Shown one piece after another: positions 10,437-18,790 of a stretch of DNA of 48,942 bases (positions are counted from its first letter, which is position 1; each line of letters begins with the position of its first letter). The stretch is taken from positions 128,772 to 177,713 of the forward strand of contig NZ_JYFN01000008.1 in the NCBI RefSeq assembly GCF_000948395.1. Reading direction: 5' to 3'. Both the position numbers and the translations under genes were made by a program. The notes under the pieces were generated by a model. That model saw nothing but the letters and a program-made list of their open reading frames with translations. It made no database searches and was not told the DNA's origin. The DNA comes from Frankia torreyi. GTDB lineage: Bacteria; Actinomycetota; Actinomycetes; Frankiales; Frankiaceae.

Positions 10437-12266
10437 TTATCCGAGGCGGGCGATCAGATCATCGATGGCAACGGTCAGCTCGGCCAGCCGGGACCGGGCC
10501 CGCTCGCGGGCCGCCGCGACGGCGGTGGCCGCGCCGGCCGCCACCGGCTCGACAACCTCGAGATACACCTTCAGCTTCGGTTCGGTCCCGCTCGGCCGGA
10601 AGGTCACCCGGTCGTCGCCGAGGAACAGGACGAAGACATCGGCCGCCGGCAGGACGCCCTCCGCCGGCAGGACGCCCTCCGCCGGCAGGACGCCGTCGCT
10701 GAGCAGGTCGCGCCGGCCCGTCACCGCGCGGTCCGCGAGCCGCGGCGGGGGCTGCGAGCGCAGCCTCCGCATCGCCGTGGCGATCCGGGTGACGTCGGTG
10801 AAGCGGACCGAGCGCTGCCCGGTCTCGTGCACGCCGATCCGCGCCGCCAGCTCGTCGAGAAGATCCAGCAGGGTCCGGCCGCGCCGCTTCGCGGCGGTGG
10901 CGATCAGCGCGACGGCCAGCGCCGCGGTGATGCCATCCTTGTCCCGCACCAGATCCGGGACGAGGGCGTAGCCGAGCGCCTCCTCGTAACCGAAGACGAG
11001 CTCCGGATCCGCTCGCATGATCCACTTGAAGCCGGTGAGCGTCTCGCGGTAGGTGACACCGGCGCACCGCGCCAGCGCGCGCAGGCCGGACGAGCTGACC
11101 AGGGTGGTCGCCACCGGGCCGGGCCGGCGGCGGAGCACCTGATCGGCGAGGAGCAGGCCGATCTCGTCGCCGGTGAGCAGCCGTCCGCCCACCGCGACGG
11201 CGCAGCGGTCCGCGTCGGGGTCGGTCGCCAGCACCAGATCCGCGCCGATGCGTTCACCGAGAGCCAGCGCCCGGTCCATCGCGCCCGCCTCCTCCGGATT
11301 CGGCCAGGGGACGGTCGGGAAGTCCGGATCGGGCGCGGCCTGCTCGTCGACGAGTGTGGCAGCCGCGAGCCCGGCGGCGGCGAAGACGGCGGCGAGGGTC
11401 TGGGCGCCGACCCCGTGCAGCGGGGTGTACGCGACGATCGCCTGCACGGGTTCGGGCTCACCCGGGTCGGCCGTCGGCGCCGAGTCGGCCGTCGGTGCCA
11501 GGTCGAGGACCGCCGCCACGGCGGCGTGGACGTAGTCCTCGACGATCCGTCCGTCGAGCCGGCGCCAGGTCTCGGCCAGCGGGATCGCGGCGGCCGGACC
11601 GGCGGCGGCGATGCGCCGTTCGATGTCGGCGTCGGCAGGGGCGACGAGTTGCGCGCCGCGTCCCGGGTCCGGTTCGGCGCCGCCCAGGTACACCTTGTAG
11701 CCGTTGTCGGCGGCCGGATTGTGGCTGGCGGTGACCATCACACCGGCGTCGGCCCGCAGGTGACGCACGGCGAAGGCCAGTACCGGTGTGGGCAGCGGCC
11801 CGGGCAGGACCAGGGCCCGCAACCCGGCCCCGGCGACGACCCGCGCGCTGTCCAACGCGAACGCCTCGCTGCGGTGCCGGGCGTCATAGCCGATGACGAC
11901 CAGGGCAGCCGCGGCCGGGTTGCCGCCCCCCGCCCCTGGCCCCGAGCCCGTCGCCGCCCCTGAGCCCGCCGCCGTGGCACGCAGCCAGGCGGCCAGGCCT
12001 GCGGCGGCCCGGCGCACCACGGCCGTGTTCATTCCGCCGGGCCCGGCGCGCAGCGGCCCGCGCAGCCCCGCCGTCCCGAACCGCAATGGCGCCCGAAACC
12101 GGTCGTCGAGTTCGTCGAGCGCCGCCGGGTCGCGGACGGCCTCGGCGCACAGCCGGGTCAACTCGGCCCGGTCCGCGGCGTCCGGGTCGTCGGCGAGCCA
12201 GGCCCGGACCCGTCCGGCCAGCGGATCGGGCAACTCCGGCGGCAGGGCGGTGGCCGGCACCGTCAC
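10437..12266 (-). CDS. pmmB: Phosphohexomutase family enzyme (phosphomannomutase / phosphopentomutase-like)
   Basis: A 609-residue member of the alpha-D-phosphohexomutase superfamily. It has the N-terminal FGTAGLRG (63-70), the phosphoserine loop MVTASHNP with catalytic Ser181, the metal-binding DPDADR (about 346-351), the sugar loop GYEEALGY and the phosphate-binding RPSGTEPKLK (about 555-565). Annotation as phosphomannomutase is conventional for this locus (PmmB in mycobacteria). Beside punA, upp, deoC and deoA, and given its similarity to PGM2-type enzymes, conversion of ribose-1-phosphate or deoxyribose-1-phosphate to the 5-phosphate is an equally good guess. GVLPAE is repeated three times near residue 530, inside an otherwise conserved domain. 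It starts 13 bp after the punA stop, so they form one transcription unit. Confidence 0.9.
   Translation of the reverse strand: MTVPATALPPELPDPLAGRVRAWLADDPDAADRAELTRLCAEAVRDPAALDELDDRFRAPLRFGTAGLRGPLRAGPGGMNTAVVRRAAAGLAAWLRATAAGSGAATGSGPGAGGGNPAAAALVVIGYDARHRSEAFALDSARVVAGAGLRALVLPGPLPTPVLAFAVRHLRADAGVMVTASHNPAADNGYKVYLGGAEPDPGRGAQLVAPADADIERRIAAAGPAAAIPLAETWRRLDGRIVEDYVHAAVAAVLDLAPTADSAPTADPGEPEPVQAIVAYTPLHGVGAQTLAAVFAAAGLAAATLVDEQAAPDPDFPTVPWPNPEEAGAMDRALALGERIGADLVLATDPDADRCAVAVGGRLLTGDEIGLLLADQVLRRRPGPVATTLVSSSGLRALARCAGVTYRETLTGFKWIMRADPELVFGYEEALGYALVPDLVRDKDGITAALAVALIATAAKRRGRTLLDLLDELAARIGVHETGQRSVRFTDVTRIATAMRRLRSQPPPRLADRAVTGRRDLLSDGVLPAEGVLPAEGVLPAADVFVLFLGDDRVTFRPSGTEPKLKVYLEVVEPVAAGAATAVAAARERARSRLAELTVAIDDLIARLG
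10645..10698. repeat. 18-bp tandem repeat, 3 copies, in the phosphosugar mutase gene
   Basis: Three copies of gccggcaggacgccctcc (the last with a changed 3' end) encode GVLPAE repeats on the minus strand. The array sits in a surface loop before the C-terminal phosphate-binding domain. Confidence 0.92.
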
Positions 12267-12279
12267 GATCTCGCCGTCC

Positions 12280-13092
12280 CTAGAGGCGGGCAGCGACGTC
12301 GGCGAGCAGGACCCCCATGCGCTCCGCCGCAGCCGCCCCGGCGGCCAGCACCTCCAGGTGGTTCAGCGGCTCCCCGGTCATGCCCGCCGCGAGGTTGGTC
12401 ACCAGTGACACGCCCAACACCTCGGCGCCGGCGGCCCGGGCGGCGATCGTCTCGTGCACCGTCGACATGCCCACCAGGTCGGCGCCCAGCACCCGCAGCA
12501 TCCTGATCTCCGCGGGCGTCTCGAAGTGTGGTCCGGGCAGGCCGGCGTAGACGCCCTCGGTCAGCGACGGGTCGACCTCGCGGGCCAGGGCGCGCAGCCG
12601 TGGCGAGTAGGCGTCGGTCAGATCGGTGAAGGCGGGTCCCACCAGCGGTGACCGCCCGGTGAGGTTGAGATGGTCGGCGATGAGGACCGGCTGGCCGATG
12701 GTCATGTCGGCGCGCAGCCCGCCGGCCGCGTTCGTCAGCACGATCGTCGACGCGCCCGCGGCGCAGGCCAGCCGCACTGCGTGCACCACCCGCGACAGTC
12801 CGTGGCCCTCGTACGCATGTACCCGGCCCAGGTAGACGAGCAGCCGGCGGCCGTCGAGGCGCAGCGAGTGGGCGACCGCCCGATGACCGGGCACCTCGGT
12901 GCCCGGGGGGAAGCCCCCGAGCTCGGCGAAGGTGACCTCGGTGACCTTCTCCGCCCGCCGCGCGAGCACGTCCGCGGCCGGGCGCCACCCCGAGCCCAGC
13001 AGAATCGCCACGTCGTGCCGCCCGGCCCCGGTCAGCTCCGCCAGCCGCGCGGCCGAGGCCGCCGCGTTCGGTTCCTCCGCCTGCTCCCGCAC
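12280..13092 (-). CDS. punA: Purine-nucleoside phosphorylase
   Basis: Phosphorolysis of inosine and guanosine (and deoxy forms) to the base plus pentose-1-phosphate. The 270-residue product matches the trimeric PNP family: LLGSGWRP phosphate loop (31-38), GRVHAYEGH (89-97), VLTNAAGGL (118-126), GPHFETPAE (187-195) with the base-binding Glu region, and GMSTVHE (208-214). GTG 13092 is chosen because it puts the family N-terminus right after it; the frame stays open to 13821 but that region is antisense to other genes. It is the first gene of a two-gene unit with the mutase, and its start lies 39 bp from the divergent PH-like gene. Confidence 0.93.
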   Translation of the reverse strand: MREQAEEPNAAASAARLAELTGAGRHDVAILLGSGWRPAADVLARRAEKVTEVTFAELGGFPPGTEVPGHRAVAHSLRLDGRRLLVYLGRVHAYEGHGLSRVVHAVRLACAAGASTIVLTNAAGGLRADMTIGQPVLIADHLNLTGRSPLVGPAFTDLTDAYSPRLRALAREVDPSLTEGVYAGLPGPHFETPAEIRMLRVLGADLVGMSTVHETIAARAAGAEVLGVSLVTNLAAGMTGEPLNHLEVLAAGAAAAERMGVLLADVAARL

Positions 13093-13131
13093 CCGGCGAC
13101 TGTACGGGGTGCGTGGGGGAGACTGGCCTCC

Positions 13132-13521
13132 GTGCCCCTGTTGCCGTCCCACCGCCGGCTCCCGTCCGTGCCGCTGGAGTCCGGTGAGTTCACCGAGGTC
13201 GTGTTGCGTGGACGGCTGACCGACCCCGGCGGGCCGGGGCGGCTGACGTCGAAGGTGGAGACCTTCGTCGGCCACCGGGTCGGCGCCTCCCGGTGGATCG
13301 TGCTCACCGACAGGCGGCTCCTCGTCGTCGCGCCGTTCCCGCGAGAGGGCGACTGGTTCGACGTCGTGTTCGACCGTCGCGAGGTGAGCGCCTCCCGCGG
13401 GGTCAAGCATGGCGACGTCATCACGGTGGAACTCAGCACGCCCCGCGGACGCCAGGTCCTGCGCGTCCCGGCTCGGCTGCGGACCGAGGCCGGCCGCTTC
13501 ATCCGCGCGCTGCGTCGCTAG
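13132..13521 (+). CDS. Small PH-like / YokE-like hypothetical protein
   Basis: A 129-residue protein of unknown role. GTG 13132 has GGGGGAG ten bases upstream. The fold appears all-beta followed by one helix. [16 protein letters not shown] (about 53-68) is the strand pair that commonly marks bacterial PH or YokE-like domains, followed by [22 protein letters not shown] and a C-terminal helix ending in RALRR. There is no signal peptide and no membrane segment, so it is probably cytoplasmic. It is divergent from punA. Coding support comes from strong third-position GC and the ribosome-binding site. No enzymatic motif is seen. Confidence 0.75.
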   Translation: MPLLPSHRRLPSVPLESGEFTEVVLRGRLTDPGGPGRLTSKVETFVGHRVGASRWIVLTDRRLLVVAPFPREGDWFDVVFDRREVSASRGVKHGDVITVELSTPRGRQVLRVPARLRTEAGRFIRALRR

Positions 13522-13732
13522 TCGGTGGTTGCGCGTGCCGGACGACCGGGACCACCTTCTCGCGTGGGTGCGCGACCTGACGCGAGGCGCGGCGGCCTGA
13601 CCGGACCGTGGCGACGCAGCGGCCGATAGGGTCGGGACGGGATCCCGCGGCGGGCGTGACGATATCGCCACAGCACAGGCGTGACACCGCGCCCGGTGGG
13701 CCGAACCGGACAGCGATGGGAACAACGGACCG

Positions 13733-15589
13733 ATGACTACAACCCAGCCGGCCACCGGCAAGCTACCGATCCCGGAGCCGGGGGTCTCCGCGGCCAGTGG
13801 GCAGCGTACGGCCATGCGCACCCACCTGTGCGCTGACCTGCGGGCGGATCACGTCGGCCGGACCGTGTCGGTGTGCGGCTGGGTGGCGCACCGCCGCCAG
13901 CACGGGCAGTCGCTGACCTTCGTCGACCTGCGAGACCACTCCGGCCTCCTCCAGGTCGTCGTCGACGGATCCGTCGACGTCCGCTCCGAGTACGTGCTGC
14001 GCGTCACCGGCACGGTGGCCATCCGGCCGGAGGGCACGGCGAACCCGGCGCTGGCGACCGGGGAGGTCGAGCTGCGCGACTGCGCGGTCGAGGTCCTGTC
14101 GGTCGCCACCCCGCCGCCGTTCCCCCTCGACGACCGGGCCGACGCCGTCGACGAGTCCACCCGGCTGGCCTACCGCTACCTCGACCTGCGCCGGGAGCGG
14201 ATGCAGCGCAACCTGCGGACGCGCTCCGCGGTGCTGGGCGCGATGCGCACCGTCCTGGCGCCACTCGACTTCGTCGAGGTGGAGACGCCGCTGCTGATGC
14301 CGTCGACGCCGGAGGGCGCCCGGGAGTTCATCGTCCCGTCCCGGCAGTTCCCGGGGAGCTTCTACGCCCTGCCGCAGTCGCCGCAGTTGTTCAAGCAGTT
14401 GCTCATGGTGGGCGGGACCGACCGCTACTTCCAGTTCGCGCGTTGCCTGCGGGACGAGGACCTGCGCGCCGACCGGCAGTACGAGTTCACCCAGCTCGAC
14501 CTCGAGATGAGCTTCGTCGACCAGGACGACGTGCTCGACGTGATCTCCGCCGCGGTGCTGGCCGCGGCGCGGGCGGTGCGGACCGACGCCGTGCCGCCGA
14601 TCGAACGGATCACCTGGCACGAGTCGATGAACCGCTTCGGTGTCGACAAGCCGGACCTGCGGTTCGACCTGGAGCTCGTCGAGCTCACCGCGATCTTCGC
14701 CGGCAGCGGCTTCAAGGCGTTCGCCGGCGCCGAGGCGATCAAGGGCATCCGGGTGCCCGGTGGCTCGGCCGCGCACAACCGGCGCCGATTGGACGATCTC
14801 ACCACGCGGGCCAAGTCGCTGGGGGCCAAGGGCCTGGTGTGGATGCGGGTGGGCGCCGGTGGCGCGCTGGAGTCGCCGGTGGCGAAGTTCCTCTCGGCGG
14901 ACGAACTCGCCGGGATCGTCGCCGCGACCGACGCCGTCGAGGGCGACCTGCTGCTGCTGGTCGCCGACGAGTGGGCGACCACCTGCGAGGTGCTCGGGCA
15001 GCTCCGCAACGACCTTGGCCGCCCGCCGGCCGGGCAGGGGCCGCTGCGGTTCGTGTGGGTGGTGGACTTCCCGCTGTTCGTCGGCATCGACCCGGCCACC
15101 GGGCGGCCGAAGCCCGGGCACCACCCCTTCACCCGCCCGCATCCCGACGACATCGCGAAGCTCGAGAGCGAACCGCTCGCGGTGCGCAGCCGCGCCTACG
15201 ATCTGGTGCTCAACGGCTGGGAACTCGGGTCCGGTTCGATCCGGATCCACGAGAGCGCCCTGCAGCAGCGCATCTTCGGCCTGCTCGGGATCACCCCCGA
15301 GGAGGCGAACGCACGGTTCGGCTTCTTCCTCACCCCCTTCGGCTACGGCGCGCCGCCGCACGGCGGTTTCGCGGTCGGCATCGACCGGTTGGTCGCCATC
15401 CTGGCGGGTGAGGAGAACATCCGTGAGGTCATCGCCTTCCCGAAGACCCAGTCCGGTCTCGACCCCCTGACCGGGGCTCCCACCCAGGTGACCGACCGTC
15501 AGCTTCGTGAGCTGGGCGTACGGGTGATTGCCCCGGCCACCCCGGCCACCCCGGCCACCCCGGCCACCCCGGGCGGTGATCGGGGGTAG
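13733..15589 (+). CDS. aspS: Aspartyl-tRNA synthetase, probably non-discriminating (aspartate--tRNA(Asp/Asn) ligase)
   Basis: Class II synthetase of 618 residues. An N-terminal anticodon-binding OB domain begins at [10 protein letters not shown] (28-37), which matches the E. coli N-terminus, so the true start may be ATG 13814; ATG 13733 adds 27 residues and neither has a clear ribosome-binding site. The catalytic domain shows motif 1 (FVEVETPLL), motif 2 ([27 protein letters not shown]) and motif 3 (GFAVGIDRL), with the bacterial GAD insertion between motifs 2 and 3. In the OB domain HRRQHG has His57 where E. coli has Leu, and RPEGTANP has Gly101 where E. coli has Lys. His and Gly at these places are known to allow charging of tRNA(Asn). 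The C-terminal tail is ATP-repeat-rich and non-conserved. Confidence 0.95.
   Translation: MTTTQPATGKLPIPEPGVSAASGQRTAMRTHLCADLRADHVGRTVSVCGWVAHRRQHGQSLTFVDLRDHSGLLQVVVDGSVDVRSEYVLRVTGTVAIRPEGTANPALATGEVELRDCAVEVLSVATPPPFPLDDRADAVDESTRLAYRYLDLRRERMQRNLRTRSAVLGAMRTVLAPLDFVEVETPLLMPSTPEGAREFIVPSRQFPGSFYALPQSPQLFKQLLMVGGTDRYFQFARCLRDEDLRADRQYEFTQLDLEMSFVDQDDVLDVISAAVLAAARAVRTDAVPPIERITWHESMNRFGVDKPDLRFDLELVELTAIFAGSGFKAFAGAEAIKGIRVPGGSAAHNRRRLDDLTTRAKSLGAKGLVWMRVGAGGALESPVAKFLSADELAGIVAATDAVEGDLLLLVADEWATTCEVLGQLRNDLGRPPAGQGPLRFVWVVDFPLFVGIDPATGRPKPGHHPFTRPHPDDIAKLESEPLAVRSRAYDLVLNGWELGSGSIRIHESALQQRIFGLLGITPEEANARFGFFLTPFGYGAPPHGGFAVGIDRLVAILAGEENIREVIAFPKTQSGLDPLTGAPTQVTDRQLRELGVRVIAPATPATPATPATPGGDRG
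15531..15566. repeat. 9-bp tandem repeat, 4 copies, at aspS 3' end
   Basis: Four perfect copies of ccccggcca encode the Ala-Thr-Pro repeat tail of AspRS, ending a few codons before the stop. Confidence 0.93.
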
Positions 15590-15688
15590 GAACGGCTCGA
15601 ATGGGTAATCAGCTCCTGCTGTCCGTGAGCCGAGCGGAACGGTGACGGCTGCCCGACACCGGCATCGGCCCCGATCCGAAGAGCCCAG

Positions 15689-16837
15689 GTGCAGATTCCC
15701 TTCTCGTCCTCGACGAGCTCCAGTCTCGGCATCGAGTGGGAACTGCAGCTCGTCGACCAACAGTCCCGCGAGCTGCGCGGGGAGGCCACCGTCATCCTCG
15801 ACGAGCTGCGGGCGAAGGCCGGCGAGCGGGAGGCGGCGAAGGCGAAGCACGAGCTGTTCGAGTCGACCGTCGAGGTCATCACCGGAGTCTGCGGATCGGT
15901 GGGGGAGGCGACCGCCGACCTGGCCGGCACGGTGTCGCTGCTGCGCGACCTGGCGGAGCGGCGCGGGGTCGGCCTGATGTGCAGCGGTACCCACCCCATC
16001 AGTGACTACGCCGGGCAGCGCATCACCGACGACAACCGGTACTCGCGGCTGGTCAGCCAGATGCAGTGGCTGGCCCGCCGGCTGCTCATCTTCGGCGTCC
16101 ACGTCCACGTCGGGGTCCGGTCCCCGGACAAGGCCATGCCGATCATGAACGCCCTGATGGTGTACATCCCGCACTTCCTCGCCCTGTCCGCGTCGTCGCC
16201 GTTCTGGCTGGGCGGGGACACGGGCCTGGCCTCGTCGCGATCCCAGGTGTTCGCCAGCCTGCCCACCGCGGGCCTGCCCTACCCGCTGGAGGACTGGCCG
16301 CGGTTCGAGTCCTTCATGGAGACGCTCATCGCGGCGGGGACGATCGAGACGATCCGGGAGGTCTGGTGGGACATCCGGCCACATCCCAACTTCGGCACCG
16401 TCGAACTGCGGATCTGTGACGGGCTGCCGACGCTGCTGGAGGTCGGGGCCGTTGCCGCCCTCGCGCAGTGCCTCGTCGACCGGATGAACACCCAGATCGA
16501 CCGCGGGTACCGGCTTCCCACGCCGCAGCGGTGGCTGGTGCAGGAGAACAAGTGGCGGGCGGCCCGTTACGGCCTCGACGCGCAGATCCTGATCGACGGT
16601 CGCGGCGGGGTGCGGTCGGTCCGCGACGACCTCGTGGACCTCGTGGAGGATCTGCTCCCGGTCGCCCACCGGCTGGGCTGCGCGCAGCAGCTCGCCGACG
16701 TCCTGGTGATCCTCGAGACCGGGGCGAGCTACACCCGGCAGCGGGCGGTGGCCCGGCGGGCCGATGGAGATCTCACCCGAGTCGTCGATACCCTGCTGGA
16801 AGAGATGAATACCGGCCGTCCGGTCGTTGACCGCTAG
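15689..16837 (+). CDS. ybdK: YbdK-family carboxylate-amine ligase (glutamate--cysteine ligase 2 family)
   Basis: A 382-residue ATP-dependent carboxylate-amine ligase of the GCS2 family. It has LGIEWELQLVD near the N-terminus (13-23) with the metal-binding Glu pair, GTHPISDY, GVHVHVGVRS (136-144) with paired His, and RPHPNFGTVELRICD. E. coli YbdK shows weak gamma-glutamylcysteine ligase activity; the natural substrate of most members is unsettled. It starts at GTG 15689 with GAAGAG upstream, about 100 bp after aspS. Neighbours on the far side are an M20 amidohydrolase and a gamma-glutamylcyclotransferase-like protein, which makes gamma-glutamyl chemistry plausible. The next in-frame start, of the amidohydrolase, follows closely on the same strand. 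Confidence 0.9.
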   Translation: MQIPFSSSTSSSLGIEWELQLVDQQSRELRGEATVILDELRAKAGEREAAKAKHELFESTVEVITGVCGSVGEATADLAGTVSLLRDLAERRGVGLMCSGTHPISDYAGQRITDDNRYSRLVSQMQWLARRLLIFGVHVHVGVRSPDKAMPIMNALMVYIPHFLALSASSPFWLGGDTGLASSRSQVFASLPTAGLPYPLEDWPRFESFMETLIAAGTIETIREVWWDIRPHPNFGTVELRICDGLPTLLEVGAVAALAQCLVDRMNTQIDRGYRLPTPQRWLVQENKWRAARYGLDAQILIDGRGGVRSVRDDLVDLVEDLLPVAHRLGCAQQLADVLVILETGASYTRQRAVARRADGDLTRVVDTLLEEMNTGRPVVDR

Positions 16838-16927
16838 GTGCGTCGGCGCGGCCCCGACGGCCCGGTATCCGCACACGGCGCGCGTCAGGGCCCGCGCGAC
16901 GCCCGCAGGGAGGAGCCCGGCCGGCAG

Positions 16928-18145
16928 ATGGAGGCCAACGAGACCGCGGCGGTCGCCCGCTGGGTGACCGCGCATGAATCCGAGCTGGTCGCGTTGCGCC
17001 GTGACCTGCACGCCCATCCCGAGCTCGGCCGGCAGGAACAGCGTACGGCCGGGCAGGTGGAGGCGAGGCTGCGCGCCGCGGGGTTGTCCCCGCAGCGGTT
17101 GCCGGACGTGCCCGGGCTGTGGTGTGACATCGGGGTCGGGGCGGACCGCGATCCGGCGGCCCCGGTGGTGGTCGTCCGGGCCGACCTGGACGCGCTTCCG
17201 CTGCCGGACGTCAAGGACGTCGCGTACCGCTCGACGGTGCCAGGCGTGGCCCACGCCTGCGGGCATGACGTGCACACCACCGTGGTGTTGGGCGTCGGTC
17301 TGGCCCTCGCCGAGTACACGCGCACGACCGCGCTGCCGGGCACCGTGCGTCTCGTCTTCCAGCCGGCCGAGGAGCTCATGCCCGGCGGGGCCCTGGACGT
17401 GATCGACGCCGGCGTGCTGAAGCCCGCCTCGGCGGCGATCGCCGTGCACTGCGATCCCGCGCTGGACGTGGGCACCATCGGGCTGCGAACCGGGCCGATC
17501 ACCTCCGCGGCCGACGCCATCGAGATCACGATGGCGGGGCCGGGTGGCCACACCTCGCGACCGCAGAACACGGTCGACCTGGTGTATGCCCTCGCCCGGC
17601 TGGCTGCCGACATGCCGGCCGCGCTCGGCCGGCTGGTCGATCCACGGTCGGCGTTGTCCCTCGTCTGGGGGCAGGTGCAGGCCGGCACCGTCGCCAACGC
17701 CATCCCCCGTACCGGGCAGCTACGCGGGACCATCCGCACGCTGTCCCGGGAGACCTGGGAGTCCGTTCCCGCCCTCGTGACCCGGGTCGCCGAGCAGCTC
17801 GTCGCCCCCTACGGCGCGCAGATCGTGGTCGACTACCGGCGCGGTGTGCCTCCCGTCGTCAACAGCGCGGACGTCGTCGACGTGTTCCAGAGCGTCGTCG
17901 ACCGCACCCTCGGCCACGGCGCGTCCACCACCGTCGCCCAGTCCCTGGGCGGGGAGGATTTCGGCTGGTATCTCAACCACGTGCCCGGCGCGCTGGCCCG
18001 GTTGGGTACCCGCGTTCCGGGGGGCCCCACCTACGATCTTCACCAGGGTGCCTTCGACGTCGACGAGCGCGCTGTCGGCATCGGGGTGCGGCTGCTGGCC
18101 GGCGCCGCCCTGGAGCTGCTACGCCGCCCACCGGCCTCCTCCTGA
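16928..18145 (+). CDS. M20D family metal-dependent amidohydrolase/peptidase
   Basis: A 405-residue zinc hydrolase of the M20D group (hippurate hydrolase, N-acyl-amino-acid amidohydrolase, AmiA/AmiB-like). Motifs are LRRDLHAHPELG near the start, the RADLDALPL metal ligand, HACGHDVH (about 107-114), QPAEE with the catalytic Glu (about 147), GGHTSRP in the dimerisation lid and LGGEDFGWY with a terminal metal ligand. No signal peptide is seen, so it is cytoplasmic. ATG 16928 follows a GGGAGGAG Shine-Dalgarno at somewhat long spacing; a GTG at 16838 touching the previous stop is in frame but adds non-conserved sequence. It converges on the GGCT gene with 14 bp between stops. The substrate cannot be told from sequence. 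Confidence 0.9.
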   Translation: MEANETAAVARWVTAHESELVALRRDLHAHPELGRQEQRTAGQVEARLRAAGLSPQRLPDVPGLWCDIGVGADRDPAAPVVVVRADLDALPLPDVKDVAYRSTVPGVAHACGHDVHTTVVLGVGLALAEYTRTTALPGTVRLVFQPAEELMPGGALDVIDAGVLKPASAAIAVHCDPALDVGTIGLRTGPITSAADAIEITMAGPGGHTSRPQNTVDLVYALARLAADMPAALGRLVDPRSALSLVWGQVQAGTVANAIPRTGQLRGTIRTLSRETWESVPALVTRVAEQLVAPYGAQIVVDYRRGVPPVVNSADVVDVFQSVVDRTLGHGASTTVAQSLGGEDFGWYLNHVPGALARLGTRVPGGPTYDLHQGAFDVDERAVGIGVRLLAGAALELLRRPPASS

Positions 18146-18159
18146 CCGCGCTCTGCCGG

Positions 18160-18600
18160 CTAGGCCGTCGGCCGGGAGCGGAGCTCCTTGACGTAGTCGG
18201 CGGGAGCCCCTGCCTTCTCGGCGGAATCGGCGATCATGTCGAGGTACCACCGGGAGGGCAGGCCACCCTCGTAGGAGTTCAGCACATAGGTCCAGGCGAG
18301 AGCCTCGCCGTCCAGAGTGGACACCCTGACGCGGATGCGGGTGTACAGGCCGGTGTCCGCGCCCTCCCACACGTCGAGCCGCTCCAGGTCATAGCGGTCG
18401 AGGTCGTACAGCAGCACGTACGCATGGCTGCCGGGGGACTCGACGATCGTGGCCAGCGCCCCGTCCCAGCCCACGTTCTCACCGCCGAAGGTCAGGCGCC
18501 AACCGTTGATCCATCCAGTGCCGGTGACGGGCGAGTGGGGGGCCCGCTCCTTCATCTGCGCCGGGTCGAGATTGCCGGCGTACGCCGCGTACAAGGTCAT
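18160..18600 (-). CDS. Gamma-glutamylcyclotransferase-like protein
   Basis: A 146-residue protein of the GGCT/AIG2-like fold. The N-terminal YAAYAGNLDP (4-13) matches the YGSN substrate loop at the start of the family, and LERLDVWEG with its downstream beta strands fits the central barrel, including the acidic residue expected to act as general base. Members release 5-oxoproline from gamma-glutamyl amino acids or peptides, although many actinobacterial versions are untested. I recall a similar protein next to lpdA and amiA/amiB in mycobacteria. ATG 18600 is the only convincing start. It is divergent from the flavoprotein gene across a 190-bp region with an A/T-richer patch near 18630-18655 that could hold its promoter. 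Confidence 0.8.
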   Translation of the reverse strand: MTLYAAYAGNLDPAQMKERAPHSPVTGTGWINGWRLTFGGENVGWDGALATIVESPGSHAYVLLYDLDRYDLERLDVWEGADTGLYTRIRVRVSTLDGEALAWTYVLNSYEGGLPSRWYLDMIADSAEKAGAPADYVKELRSRPTA

Positions 18601-18790
18601 CGTCGTCTCTCGGGGTGACGGTGCGTGGCTATAGCTGCTATTTCCGTTTCAAAGTCGGAAGAAGGGTGTCTCGTGGACTTCGCGCCTGTCGGCATCCGTC
18701 TGTGATCCTACGGAGCTCTCCGCACCGGGAGGAGCGCAGCCGTCGGGGCGGGGGAAGATGAAAGGAGAAGATGTCGGATCGGGAGGGCAC

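Noticed and set aside
13522-13603. A possible C-terminal extension of the PH-like gene by frameshift ([18 protein letters not shown])
   Set aside because: The stretch is only about 21 codons and the preceding gene ends naturally after its final helix. A frameshift is not needed.
13763-17551. A 1262-residue open frame on the minus strand
   Set aside because: It lies antisense to aspS, the YbdK ligase and the amidohydrolase, all with clear motifs. It is rich in His, Arg and Gly, a typical GC-driven shadow with no domain pattern.
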